Positions 1-5,869 are shown, numbered from the stretch's first letter. The stretch: 7,569 nucleotides of DNA from a bacterium (GCA_039961635.1 JABRWB010000100.1:1-7569), one strand, 5' to 3'. The notes: generated from the sequence alone by a model not told the origin. A program made the numbers and translations.

Positions 1-313
1 TTATGCTGTTCTCGTTCACGGTGTAGTTGCGGTAATAGAACAGCTCGCTTGCGGGATTTATGTCGTAGCTCGCCTTCGCTGGCGCGCCGCCGTTCACCAG
101 AGCAAGATAGCCCTTCGTAGCGAACGCATTCGTGTCCACCGCCGCGGAATCGGAGGGGCGGTAGCTGAGGCGCGCGGGGGATGCGAAGCTTGGGGGATTA
201 GCGGCCTTTAACGAAAAGGAACTCCAATCGCACGAGCGGATCGGGAGGATGTGCGTCCCCGGTTTCGCCGGATGCGATTCCCGGCGGGAGTCCAAGGTAA
301 CCGGTGCGGGCAT
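1..313 (-). CDS. 5' part of a gene sharing the N-terminal module of the right-edge cysteine-rich protein (runs off left edge)
   Basis: An open minus-strand frame runs from a stop codon at 407-409 to the left edge. In-frame ATG codons lie at 313 and 379; 313 is chosen because 379 would sit on the recX start codon, but neither has a clear Shine-Dalgarno site. The last ~55 residues visible (about 160 down to 2) match the right-edge protein without gaps: 25 of 49 residues are identical, with shared blocks such as LVNG, SELF, RN and EN. The first ~45 residues are low in recognisable structure and overlap a small palindrome at 279-289 (TCCCG/CGGGA arms), so the 5' end may be noncoding or a broken junction rather than true coding sequence. 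I do not recognise the module as a named domain. The gene may be intact beyond the window or may be a fragment. Confidence 0.55.
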   Translation of the reverse strand, partial: MPAPVTLDSRRESHPAKPGTHILPIRSCDWSSFSLKAANPPSFASPARLSYRPSDSAAVDTNAFATKGYLALVNGGAPAKASYDINPASELFYYRNYTVNENSI

Positions 314-377
314 TACAGAGCAATTGTATCCCAAACGGTCCGTGATTCGCAATCTCGATGATAAAATCCGCGGCGGC

Positions 378-1139
378 ATGCGCACAGGCAAATCAGAATC
401 CAAAGATTACTCCAAATCCACAAACGCGCCCGCTTACGCGATCCTGTCGGACGGCGAGCGGCCCGCGCCCGAGGCCGGAACCGTGCTGAAGCTCTGCCGG
501 CGCAAAGCGGGCGCGGCCAATTTGCTTGTTGTCTGGGACGACGGCACCGCCTGGAAAGTGCCGATTGCAATCGCTCTCGAAAAAAAGCTCGCGAAGGGAA
601 TGCGGCTCGGCGCGGGCGAGCGTTCCGCACTATGGGATGCGGCGCAACGGGAGCGGGCGCTGGACATGGCGCTGCGGCTTATTTCGTTTAAAGACAGGCT
701 TTCGGGCGAAATAGAAAGAAGGCTTTCGCAGCGCGGATTCTCCGCGGCGGCGAGGGCGCATGCCATCGGCGAGTGCAGGAACCGCGGGTTGCTTGACGAC
801 GAAGGAATCGCGCGCCGGTACGCGTCGCAACGGCTGGCAATGCCCGGAAAAGGCGAGCGCGGAGTCGTGGCGGATCTTGCCGCGCGCGGCTTGTCATTGC
901 GGGAAGCGAAGGAAATCGTGGAAGCGCTTGCCGGCGAGCGGGAGCAACTCGACGGCGCGATGAAGTGGCTGTCCAGAAGCGGAAAAAAATACGCCGATGC
1001 GATTTCGCGCGGCGAAGCAAACGCAAAACAGAAGCTCGCGGCCGCACTAGCCAGGCGTGGTTACAAGTATGAAATAATTGACCGCGTCTTCGCGCGGCTG
1101 TCCGGCCGCGGCGAAGCGGTGAATGCCGATGAAGATTAA
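378..1139 (+). CDS. recX: RecX family regulatory protein
   Basis: RecX proteins bind RecA filaments in the cytoplasm and limit recombinase activity. From the ATG at 378 the product is 253 residues, within the family's range. Residues 34-90 resemble the N-terminal beta region of long RecX proteins (VVWDDGTAWKVP, then a charged helix). Residues 93-152 carry the diagnostic first helical repeat: ALDMALRLISFKDRLSGEI, an RGF turn, then GLLDDEGIARRY. Two further three-helix repeats follow at about 155-185 and 213-243 (KQKLAAALARRGYKYEIID). The frame stays open upstream to an ATG at 249, but residues from there look noncoding and lie opposite the left-edge gene, so 378 is preferred; its ribosome site is weak. 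The gene begins the plus-strand run and overlaps the next gene by 11 bases. No recA is visible here. Confidence 0.9.
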   Translation: MRTGKSESKDYSKSTNAPAYAILSDGERPAPEAGTVLKLCRRKAGAANLLVVWDDGTAWKVPIAIALEKKLAKGMRLGAGERSALWDAAQRERALDMALRLISFKDRLSGEIERRLSQRGFSAAARAHAIGECRNRGLLDDEGIARRYASQRLAMPGKGERGVVADLAARGLSLREAKEIVEALAGEREQLDGAMKWLSRSGKKYADAISRGEANAKQKLAAALARRGYKYEIIDRVFARLSGRGEAVNADED

Positions 1140-2298
1140 GCCTGCGGTTTTTGGTTCGGCTTTTGCCGCCGTTGCGGCGGCGGCGGTTTGGCTTGCGCCG
1201 GCAGGAATCGCGATTGCCGAATCCAAACCGAAGCCGCCTTATCAACGCCTCGGCGTCTGGGAAATCAAGGAAGGATTCATTTCTCATATTTTGGTCCCCG
1301 CCGAAAACAAGGTGCTCTTTTACCTGACCAATCCCGAAGGCGCGTCGATATGGGAACTGGAGACCGAGGGGCCGTCAAAGCGCAAAATCGTATCCGGCAT
1401 GATCCTCGAAAACGCGGTGAGCGATCCCGCGTGGCTCAACAACGTGCATATCGAAGTATCGCCGGGGCTGCGATACATCCTCGTCTGGCCGACAGCGCCG
1501 GGCGGGCCGGAGCCGCGCTGCGTGCTCGTACGGCTGGACCGCGACGTCGCTTCGGAGGTTATTCCATTAAGGCTTCCGCACGGATTCGATATATCCGACG
1601 CGGCGTTTTCGGATGACGAGACGCGGCTTGTGGTGGCGCGGCACCCCGCATCCGCGCCCGAAGCGGACTTGCTTTGGTTCGATTTCAGGGAGCCTCGCAA
1701 CATAGGACGCTTGGAACCGGTGCAAAATCCGCTTCCTGGCGCGCCGGGGCTGGTGTCTGAAATCGAATATTGCCGGCGGGGAAAGCGCCTGTGGATTTCC
1801 GCGGGGATATTCGGAGGAAAGGCATACAGCCCGCCGCTTTTGGTCAGCTTTCCCGTCGGCAAGGGCGAGGAAGAGCCATGGATACAGGGAAACATCCTTG
1901 AGCGCGGACTGATAACCGCGGCGGATGAAGTCTGGGTGCTTTTGGACCCGGAGGCCGCGGGCGACGCGGCGGGACTGCGGCCGAACAATTGGTGGCGGCT
2001 GGCGCCCGCGGCGCGCCTCGCGGATCATCCGACCTCGATTCCCGGCTATTTCTCTTGGGTGCGCCCGCTGTCAAACGGTTCGGCGCTGGCGGTACACTCC
2101 AAAACGGACGGTAACGGACATCCGAGATTGGTAATCATCAAAGACGAAGGAATCCATCCCGTTATGAATTCGCCGCGCCTGGCCGCGGCGTCTCCATTGG
2201 GCGGGACTTTCGCCGCGGTGCAGGAGAATTCGAACAAGCTTGAAGTTTTTTCATATAAACCGGATGCCGCAACCCCGGAGGCGAACGATGCCGCTTAG
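1129..2298 (+). CDS. secreted hypothetical protein, beta-propeller-like
   Basis: The product from ATG 1129 is 389 residues; an ATG at 1123 would add two. I prefer 1129 because GGTGA at 1118-1122 lies 6 bases upstream and the protein then starts MKIK, a normal signal-peptide start. Residues 5-28 are a hydrophobic Ala/Val-rich stretch ending in AIA before ES, a typical signal peptidase I site, so the mature protein should be exported. The rest is made of short strand-like stretches; AFSDDETRLVVAR (159-171) resembles a TolB/WD40-type blade, and GGTFAAVQENSNKLEVFSY (358-376) could be another. There is no obvious catalytic motif, lipobox or C-terminal anchor. Placement between recX and an MBL hydrolase gives no firm role. 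It overlaps recX by 11 bases and the next gene by 11 bases, so translational coupling is likely. The propeller assignment is inference from pattern only. Confidence 0.75.
   Translation: MKIKPAVFGSAFAAVAAAAVWLAPAGIAIAESKPKPPYQRLGVWEIKEGFISHILVPAENKVLFYLTNPEGASIWELETEGPSKRKIVSGMILENAVSDPAWLNNVHIEVSPGLRYILVWPTAPGGPEPRCVLVRLDRDVASEVIPLRLPHGFDISDAAFSDDETRLVVARHPASAPEADLLWFDFREPRNIGRLEPVQNPLPGAPGLVSEIEYCRRGKRLWISAGIFGGKAYSPPLLVSFPVGKGEEEPWIQGNILERGLITAADEVWVLLDPEAAGDAAGLRPNNWWRLAPAARLADHPTSIPGYFSWVRPLSNGSALAVHSKTDGNGHPRLVIIKDEGIHPVMNSPRLAAASPLGGTFAAVQENSNKLEVFSYKPDAATPEANDAA
2277..2281 (+). promoter_or_regulatory. ribosome binding site deciding the MBL hydrolase start
   Basis: GGAGG lies 6 bases before the ATG at 2288. 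This fixes the start inside the last codons of the upstream gene, although the frame can be opened from an ATG at 2240. Confidence 0.7.
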
Positions 2299-2917
2299 CC
2301 TGGAATGCGCGACCTGCGGGCCGCTCGGCAACAACGTGTACCTTTGGTTCGACAGGGCAAGCTCGGAGGCGATGCTGATCGACCCGGGAATAGATTCCGA
2401 CGCGCTCGCGGCAGAAATCCGGAAGAAGAATCTCAACCTGAAATACATCGTGAACACGCACGGCCATTTCGACCACACATTCAACAACAGGTATTTCAAG
2501 AACGAATTTCCGGAGGCGATGCTGTTGATCCATCGGGCGGACGAGCACATGCTGCGGGCGCAGACCGCGATGGCTGCGATGTTCCAGTTCGACGCGGAAT
2601 CGTCTCCCGCGCCGGATGACTACCTGGCCGAGGGCGGTGTCTTATATCTCGGCGCGCACCAATTCGAAATCCTGGAAGTGCCCGGCCATTCGCAAGGGAG
2701 CGTCGCGATTGTGTGCGGCGAGGACGCGGTGGTCGGCGATGCGCTCTTTGCGGGAAGCATCGGGCGCACCGACCTGCCCGGGGGAGACACCGAAACGCTA
2801 TTGGCTTCGATTCGCGGCAAGCTCTTGACTCTTCCCGACGGCACGCGCATCCACCCCGGTCACGGGCCGGCGACGACGGTATTGCGCGAGCGGATATCCA
2901 ACCCGTATCTGATTTAG
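2288..2917 (+). CDS. glyoxalase II-like metallo-beta-lactamase-fold hydrolase
   Basis: A 209-residue cytoplasmic hydrolase with the full MBL metal site: THGHFDH at 57-63 (His58, His60, Asp62, His63), GHSQGS with His134, GDALF with Asp151, and HPGHG with His192. The run GDALFAGSIGRTDLPGGD (150-167) is characteristic of the short glyoxalase II-like branch (YcbL and relatives), which lacks the C-terminal substrate-binding domain of classical glyoxalase II. Members of this branch hydrolyse glutathione or other thioesters, but the substrate here cannot be read from sequence. There is no signal peptide. The start at 2288 is supported by GGAGG 6 bases upstream and by the opening MPLSLECATCGPLGNNVYL, which is the normal first strand of the fold. 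It overlaps the secreted-protein gene by 11 bases (ATGCCGCTTAG). Confidence 0.92.
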   Translation: MPLSLECATCGPLGNNVYLWFDRASSEAMLIDPGIDSDALAAEIRKKNLNLKYIVNTHGHFDHTFNNRYFKNEFPEAMLLIHRADEHMLRAQTAMAAMFQFDAESSPAPDDYLAEGGVLYLGAHQFEILEVPGHSQGSVAIVCGEDAVVGDALFAGSIGRTDLPGGDTETLLASIRGKLLTLPDGTRIHPGHGPATTVLRERISNPYLI

Positions 2918-2951
2918 GCGCGGCGATTTCCCGCCGAGCGGTATTGGTTTA

Positions 2952-2969
2952 TGCGGCGGCACTGCCGCA
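2952..2969 (+). promoter_or_regulatory. small GC hairpin before the nitroreductase ribosome site
   Basis: TGCGGC (2952-2957) can pair with GCCGCA (2964-2969) across a 6-base loop, ending just before the AAGGAG at 2972-2977. It could tune translation or be chance in GC-rich DNA. No T-run follows, so it is not a standard terminator. Confidence 0.25.
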
Positions 2970-2971
2970 AC

Positions 2972-2977
2972 AAGGAG
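2972..2977 (+). promoter_or_regulatory. ribosome binding site deciding the nitroreductase start
   Basis: AAGGAG lies 5 bases before the ATG at 2983. The same frame is open back to 2713 inside the MBL gene, but that extension is a shadow of the MBL coding sequence. Confidence 0.7.
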
Positions 2978-2982
2978 CCGAA

Positions 2983-3588
2983 ATGTCATTCGACGCAAAG
3001 AATCACGAAAACAGAAAAACCGAATACGAAATAGGCGGGTTTTTTCTGGAGCGCTGGTCGCCGCGGGCTTTCGCTGACGAGAAATTGCCGGAAAGCGAGC
3101 TTTTCGCGATGTTCGAGGCGGCGCGGTTCGCGCCGTCTTCAAGCAACGAGCAGCCGTGGCGGTTCGTATACGCCTTGCGCGGTTCCGGCGTTTTCGATTC
3201 GTTCGGCGAAATACTCTCGGAGGGCAACTGGCGCTGGGCAAGGAACGCGGCAGCCCTGCTCGTCGTGTGCTCGCGAGAGACATTCGCGCGCAACGACAAG
3301 CCGAATTCGACGCACCTGTTCGACACCGGATGCGCCTGGGGATACTTCGCCCTCGAAGCGATCCGCCGCGGCTGGGTGACGCACGCAATGGCCGGATTCA
3401 ACAGGGAAAAGGCAAAGGAGCTGCTGGAAATCCCCGATGGATTCTTCCCGGTCGCCGCGGTCGCGATCGGACGCCACGGCGATCCCGCGTCGCTTCCGGA
3501 AGACCTGCGCGATCGCGAGGTTCCCGCGCCGCGCAGGCGGCAATCCGAATTCGTTTTCGAAGGCAAGTTCGGAAATCCTCCCGAATGA
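2983..3588 (+). CDS. nitroreductase family protein (FMN-dependent oxidoreductase)
   Basis: A 201-residue protein of the nitroreductase fold, which binds FMN and uses NAD(P)H to reduce nitro compounds, quinones or similar acceptors in the cytoplasm. The FMN phosphate-binding start RWSPRAF is at 24-30, followed by the helix and loop AARFAPSSSNEQPWRF (46-61), the family's most conserved segment. LFDTGCAWGYFALEAIRRG (112-130) is the dimer-interface helix, and IPDGFFPVAAVAIGRHGDP (150-168) is the standard C-terminal strand and flavin contact. The physiological substrate is unknown. It follows the MBL gene after a 65-base gap with its own good ribosome site, so it may be the last gene of the operon. 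It converges on the cysteine desulfurase gene, with 42 bases between the stop codons. Confidence 0.93.
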   Translation: MSFDAKNHENRKTEYEIGGFFLERWSPRAFADEKLPESELFAMFEAARFAPSSSNEQPWRFVYALRGSGVFDSFGEILSEGNWRWARNAAALLVVCSRETFARNDKPNSTHLFDTGCAWGYFALEAIRRGWVTHAMAGFNREKAKELLEIPDGFFPVAAVAIGRHGDPASLPEDLRDREVPAPRRRQSEFVFEGKFGNPPE

Positions 3589-3615
3589 CCGGAAGGTTTG
3601 CGGCCGGCGAAACAG

Positions 3616-3624
3616 CCCCCCCCC
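3616..3624. repeat. C9 homopolymer between convergent genes
   Basis: Nine consecutive C residues lie between the nitroreductase stop and the TAG stop of the cysteine desulfurase gene. It is intergenic, so length change would not alter either protein. No clear bidirectional terminator hairpin with a T-run is visible in the 42-base gap. Confidence 0.8.
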
Positions 3625-3630
3625 GGAATA

Positions 3631-4788
3631 CTAATAAACGGCGCTTATCGCCCGCAGCTTTTCGACCGCGCCCGGAATGACTTCCAGAACGTAGTCGATA
3701 TCCTCCTCGGTCGTCCTGTGCCCGAGCGTGAACCTCACGCTTCCGTGAATCGTGACCGGATCGAGCCCCATAGCCGTCAATACGTGGCTCGGATTCAACG
3801 ATGAAGACGTGCATGCGCTTCCGCTTGAAGCGGCAATCCCATGCAAATCCAGCTGCAGAAGCACGCTTTCGCCTTCCACTTTGTTGAATCCTATATTGGC
3901 GTTGTGAGGAAGCCGGTTGACCGGATCGCCGTTCAGCCGCGTGTCGGGCACACTGTCGAGCACTCCCCGCACCAGCTTGTCCCGAAGCGCCGTCAGCCTT
4001 GCGATGTTGGTTTCCATCTCCCGCATCGCGATTTCGAGCGCCTTTGCGAGCCCGACGATTCCGGCGATATTTTCAGTGCCCGCCCGCAGCCCGAACTCCT
4101 GCGCTCCGCCATGCAGAAGCGGGATCACCTTGCAATTCTTCCGCTTGATCAAACAGCCCACGCCTTTCGGCCCGTAAAATTTGTGCGCGGCGAAGCTGGC
4201 CAGCGAAATCGGCCTCTCGGAAAGTTTTAGGTCGTGCAGCCCGATGGACTGCACCGCGTCGGTGTGAAACCGGACGCCGCGATCCGCGCAGATCGCGCTT
4301 ATCGCGTCGAGATCCTGTATCGTCCCGACTTCGTTGTTCGCGCTCATCACCGACACGAGTACGGTTTTATCCGTTATCGCCGCCTGAAGCGCTTCCAAAT
4401 CAAGCCTCGCGTTCCGGTCGACGGGGACGTAAGTCACTTCCGCGCCGAAGTACTTTTTGGCGAACTCGCACGTGTGACCGATCGCATGATGCTCGATAGT
4501 GGAGGTGACGAGGTGATTGCCCTTGTCGCGCTGGGCGAGCAAACTGCCGATTATCGCCGTGTTGTCGGCCTCGCTGCCGCCGCCGGTGAAGACGACCTCG
4601 ACGGGATGCACTCCCATCAAATCGGCCACCTTTTCGCGGCAGTCCTCCAGGATCTTCCTCGTTTCCCTGCCGAACGCGTGCAGGCTGGACGGGTTGCCGA
4701 AGCGCTCCGAGAAGTACGGAAGCATCGCATCCAGCACCTCCGGAAGCACGTACGACGTCGCAGAATGATCTAGATATACCTTCCTCAA
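3631..4788 (-). CDS. nifS: cysteine desulfurase, NifS/IscS type
   Basis: A complete 385-residue PLP enzyme that converts cysteine to alanine and passes the sulfur as a persulfide to Fe-S cluster, thiamine or tRNA thiolation pathways. The N-terminus YLDHSAT (5-11) is the family signature. The PLP contacts are present: EHH with His100, NNEVG (151-155), HTDAVQ with Asp177, and the Schiff-base Lys203 in AAHKFYGPKG. The persulfide-forming Cys326 sits in the long flexible loop SSGSACTSSSLNPSHVL, which marks the group I (NifS/IscS) rather than the SufS branch. The start is TTG at 4788: an in-frame TGA lies two codons upstream, so no other start is possible without losing the signature. The gene stands alone here, without iscU, iscR or nifU beside it, so nifS versus iscS cannot be settled. 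A GC hairpin lies 8 bases upstream of the start. Confidence 0.95.
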   Translation of the reverse strand: MRKVYLDHSATSYVLPEVLDAMLPYFSERFGNPSSLHAFGRETRKILEDCREKVADLMGVHPVEVVFTGGGSEADNTAIIGSLLAQRDKGNHLVTSTIEHHAIGHTCEFAKKYFGAEVTYVPVDRNARLDLEALQAAITDKTVLVSVMSANNEVGTIQDLDAISAICADRGVRFHTDAVQSIGLHDLKLSERPISLASFAAHKFYGPKGVGCLIKRKNCKVIPLLHGGAQEFGLRAGTENIAGIVGLAKALEIAMREMETNIARLTALRDKLVRGVLDSVPDTRLNGDPVNRLPHNANIGFNKVEGESVLLQLDLHGIAASSGSACTSSSLNPSHVLTAMGLDPVTIHGSVRFTLGHRTTEEDIDYVLEVIPGAVEKLRAISAVY

Positions 4789-4796
4789 GCCTCACC

Positions 4797-4814
4797 CCGG
4801 CCCAAGCGGGCCGG
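4797..4814 (-). repeat. GC-rich hairpin upstream of the cysteine desulfurase
   Basis: A perfect 7-bp stem, CCGGCCC and GGGCCGG, with the 4-base loop AAGC, ends 8 bases before the TTG start of the desulfurase gene. It could act in the 5' leader or belong to the palindrome cluster that continues to 5268. Confidence 0.55.
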
Positions 4815-4825
4815 AGATTAATAGC

Positions 4826-4894
4826 AGAAAACGGACGAAGAGGGAATAGGGAAGCGGGAAATCGGAAGAGAACAGAGGGAAGAGACGAGAGAGG
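4826..4894 (+). other. purine-rich tract (pyrimidine-rich on the desulfurase sense strand)
   Basis: Of 69 plus-strand bases only 8 are pyrimidines; the tract is made of GGGAA, GAAGAG and GAGAGAG-like words without exact tandem repetition. It lies in the gene-free gap between the RHS remnant and the cysteine desulfurase and would be in the leader of the desulfurase transcript. No promoter could be read with confidence in the gap. Confidence 0.65.
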
Positions 4895-4909
4895 TGCGCG
4901 GCGGCGCAC
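4894..4909. repeat. GTGCGC/GCGCAC hairpin
   Basis: A perfect 6-bp stem (4894-4899 with 4904-4909) with a GGCG loop directly abuts the purine-rich tract, downstream of the RHS remnant's stop codon. Confidence 0.45.
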
Positions 4910-5009
4910 TGGATGCGCCCGTTGAGAGACGAGCGGTGTGATTCAGGAGGCAGGCAAAAGCGAGCCAGGGGCAGGGATAATGCGATAAAACCGGGATGCG
5001 CGTCCTTCA

Positions 5010-5054
5010 GGCCGGTGATATCCGGGGCTGAAAACCCCGGCCACATATCCGGCC
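5010..5054. repeat. extended imperfect hairpin in the RHS remnant
   Basis: An inner stem CCGGGG (5022-5027) and CCCCGG (5035-5040) is enclosed by an outer stem GGCCGG (5010-5015) and CCGGCC (5049-5054), with ATAT on both sides between them. It falls where YD-repeat similarity ends. Confidence 0.65.
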
Positions 5055-5139
5055 TTTTCGTACACGTAATCCGTGTCGATGCCGGTGTGATCCGTCACCT
5101 TGGTCACGCGGTTCATGCCATCATATTCATACCCCTTAG

Positions 5140-5158
5140 CCGCGGCTTCCAGCCGCGG
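5140..5158. repeat. CCGCGGCT/AGCCGCGG hairpin in frame in the RHS remnant
   Basis: A perfect 8-bp stem with a TCC loop. On the minus strand it is read as PRLEAAA directly before a YEYDGMNR repeat, so it sits in frame within repeat sequence. Confidence 0.7.
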
Positions 5159-5208
5159 AACCTCAGCCTCGTCGGTATGAAAGGTCAACCGGGCAAAATC
5201 GTCGTATA

Positions 5209-5268
5209 AGGAGGCCCGGCGTCCCGCCGGGAGATCTCCGCCCGGGACGGCCGGCCTCCTATCGGAGG
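5209..5268. repeat. 52-bp imperfect palindrome plus adjoining small hairpin
   Basis: Positions 5209-5260 form a near-palindrome: 21 of 26 opposing positions pair, with outer AGGAGGCC/GGCCTCCT arms, a GTCCCG/CGGGAC block and a GGAGATCTCC centre. The 3' arm can instead pair onward as CCTCC (5255-5259) with GGAGG (5264-5268). In the remnant's frame it is read as about 17 residues (125-141) between YD motifs and looks like an insertion. Confidence 0.75.
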
Positions 5269-5562
5269 TGCCCAGGGGATCGTCGCAGAAAGTCATCCTG
5301 CAGCAGTTGAAGGCGAAGTCGATGTCCACGTCCGTGCCGCCCGATCCCATCCCCTTGTAGCGTATCCTGGTGCGCTGGTTGCGTGCGTTGTAGGTGTACT
5401 CGGTGTTCTGGGATTTGAGGTCGGTGACTTTGACGATGTTCCCCACTCCGTCGTAGTACTTGGTGTTCGTGTACGAGTTGATCCCAACTGTGGGAGTGAC
5501 TACGGTCAGGTTGCGCCCCATCGCGTTGTAGGTCTTGGTCCAATCGTTTGAGCTCAGATCGG

Positions 5563-5574
5563 TGATAATTATCA
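5563..5574. repeat. TGATAATTATCA palindrome at the module boundary
   Basis: A perfect 12-bp AT-rich palindrome. It contains the TGA stop (5574-5572) of the second small membrane gene and lies where AT-rich module sequence gives way to GC-rich YD-repeat sequence, so it marks the junction. Whether it is a recombination footprint or chance is open. Confidence 0.5.
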
Positions 5575-5706
5575 GTACCCCAGCGGACCAGGAAAGCCAA
5601 TCAATACCAATAGGGAATATAAGACTTTGCATATATATATGCCAAAAAGGAAGCTTACGCCAGTAATCATTGCGATTATCAATATCCGTATTGCCTGCCT
5701 TCTCAT
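5572..5706 (-). CDS. tiny membrane protein B (44 residues)
   Basis: An ATG at 5706 opens 44 codons ending in TGA at 5574-5572. The product starts MRRQAIR, a positively charged N-terminus, and continues as one long hydrophobic stretch (about residues 6-38: ILIIAMITGVSFLFGIYI, then VLYSLLVLIGF) with a single Cys26, ending PGPLGY. That is one or two membrane passes with the N-terminus probably inside. The start lies 5 bases after the stop of small protein A, on the same strand and with similar AT-rich composition, so the two are likely co-translated; no strong Shine-Dalgarno site is seen. Both A and B end with a Phe- and Pro-Leu-containing tail, a hint of possible shared origin but too short to prove it. 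Function unknown; a toxin-immunity role is only inference from position. Confidence 0.5.
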   Translation of the reverse strand: MRRQAIRILIIAMITGVSFLFGIYICKVLYSLLVLIGFPGPLGY

Positions 5707-5711
5707 AGCAT

Positions 5712-5864
5712 TTACCACAAAGCCTGAATTAATGGATTATCAAAATTGACTATCATATTGTAGGCCTCGGTAACTGGTAATATAATAATAATGAAATATA
5801 TTACCGCGGCTACAATACCCATCAGGAAAATACTAAGAATTTCCCTACCGCTCAAATAACTCAT
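5712..5864 (-). CDS. tiny membrane protein A (50 residues)
   Basis: The start at 5864 is chosen because GGAGG (5874-5870) lies 5 bases before it; an ATG at 5876 in the same frame would add four residues and overlaps the upstream stop as TAATG. The frame also reads further upstream, but only as a shadow of the cysteine-rich gene. The product has a short polar start (MSYLSGRE), one strong membrane segment (about residues 9-32, rich in Ile and Phe: FLMGIVAAVIYFIIIILPV) and a polar tail with FDNPL near the end. No cysteines are present, unlike the upstream protein. The ribosome site lies over the end of the upstream gene, indicating translational coupling. I do not recognise the family. The position directly behind a putative effector fits an immunity or accessory membrane protein. 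Confidence 0.6.
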   Translation of the reverse strand: MSYLSGREILSIFLMGIVAAVIYFIIIILPVTEAYNMIVNFDNPLIQALW

Positions 5865-5869
5865 TGCAG

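Larger units (their letters stand above)
4943..5632 (-). pseudogene. 5'-truncated RHS/YD-repeat protein remnant
   Basis: The frame is open from an ATG at 5632 to a TGA at 4943-4945 (229 codons), but its first ~20 codons are an out-of-frame reading of the small membrane gene at 5572-5706. Recognisable YD-repeat sequence starts near residue 21: TYNAMGR (34-40), KYYDGVGNIVKVTD (58-71), YTYNARNQR (79-87), LYDDFARLT (142-150) and YEYDGMNRVTKVTD (168-181). RHS/YD proteins are normally well over a thousand residues and form a beta-shell around a C-terminal toxin; here only a few repeats remain and no RHS core-end motif or toxin domain is seen. GC-rich palindromes lie in frame at residues about 125-141, 159-165 and 193-208. 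After the last repeat the residues no longer look like a protein domain. It is most likely a relic, not expressed as a functional protein; a small possibility remains that it is translated by coupling. Confidence 0.75.

Noticed and set aside
249-377. Upstream extension of the recX frame from ATG 249
   Set aside because: The 43 extra residues resemble no RecX sequence, and the first 65 bases lie opposite the left-edge minus-strand gene; ATG 378 gives a normal RecX length.
314-377. Sigma-70-like promoter for recX (TTGTAT near 325 and TAAAAT near 363)
   Set aside because: The spacing of the two elements is far too long for a standard promoter, and no better pair was found.
313-2237. Several minus-strand open frames of 60-220 codons opposite recX and the secreted-protein gene
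   Set aside because: Arg/Pro/Ala/Ser-rich translations typical of antisense frames in GC-rich coding DNA; none has a recognisable motif, and the plus-strand genes are convincing.
2713-2982. N-terminal extension of the nitroreductase frame through the MBL gene
   Set aside because: It is an out-of-frame reading of the MBL coding sequence; AAGGAG 5 bases before ATG 2983 fixes the true start.
3589-3630. Bidirectional rho-independent terminator between the convergent genes
   Set aside because: CGGCCG-type self-complementarity and a C9 run are present, but there is no stable stem followed by a T-run in either direction.
3841-4773. Plus-strand open frames opposite the cysteine desulfurase
   Set aside because: They are shadows of a complete enzyme with all catalytic residues on the minus strand.
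4797-5268. Hairpin cluster as an integron attC array or CRISPR
   Set aside because: The hairpins differ in sequence and spacing, lack attC R-box/L-box consensus ends, and are not direct repeats with spacers.
5572-5632. First 20 codons of the RHS-remnant frame (from ATG 5632) as a membrane segment
   Set aside because: The hydrophobic look comes from reading the small membrane gene at 5572-5706 in another frame; YD-repeat similarity starts only after it.
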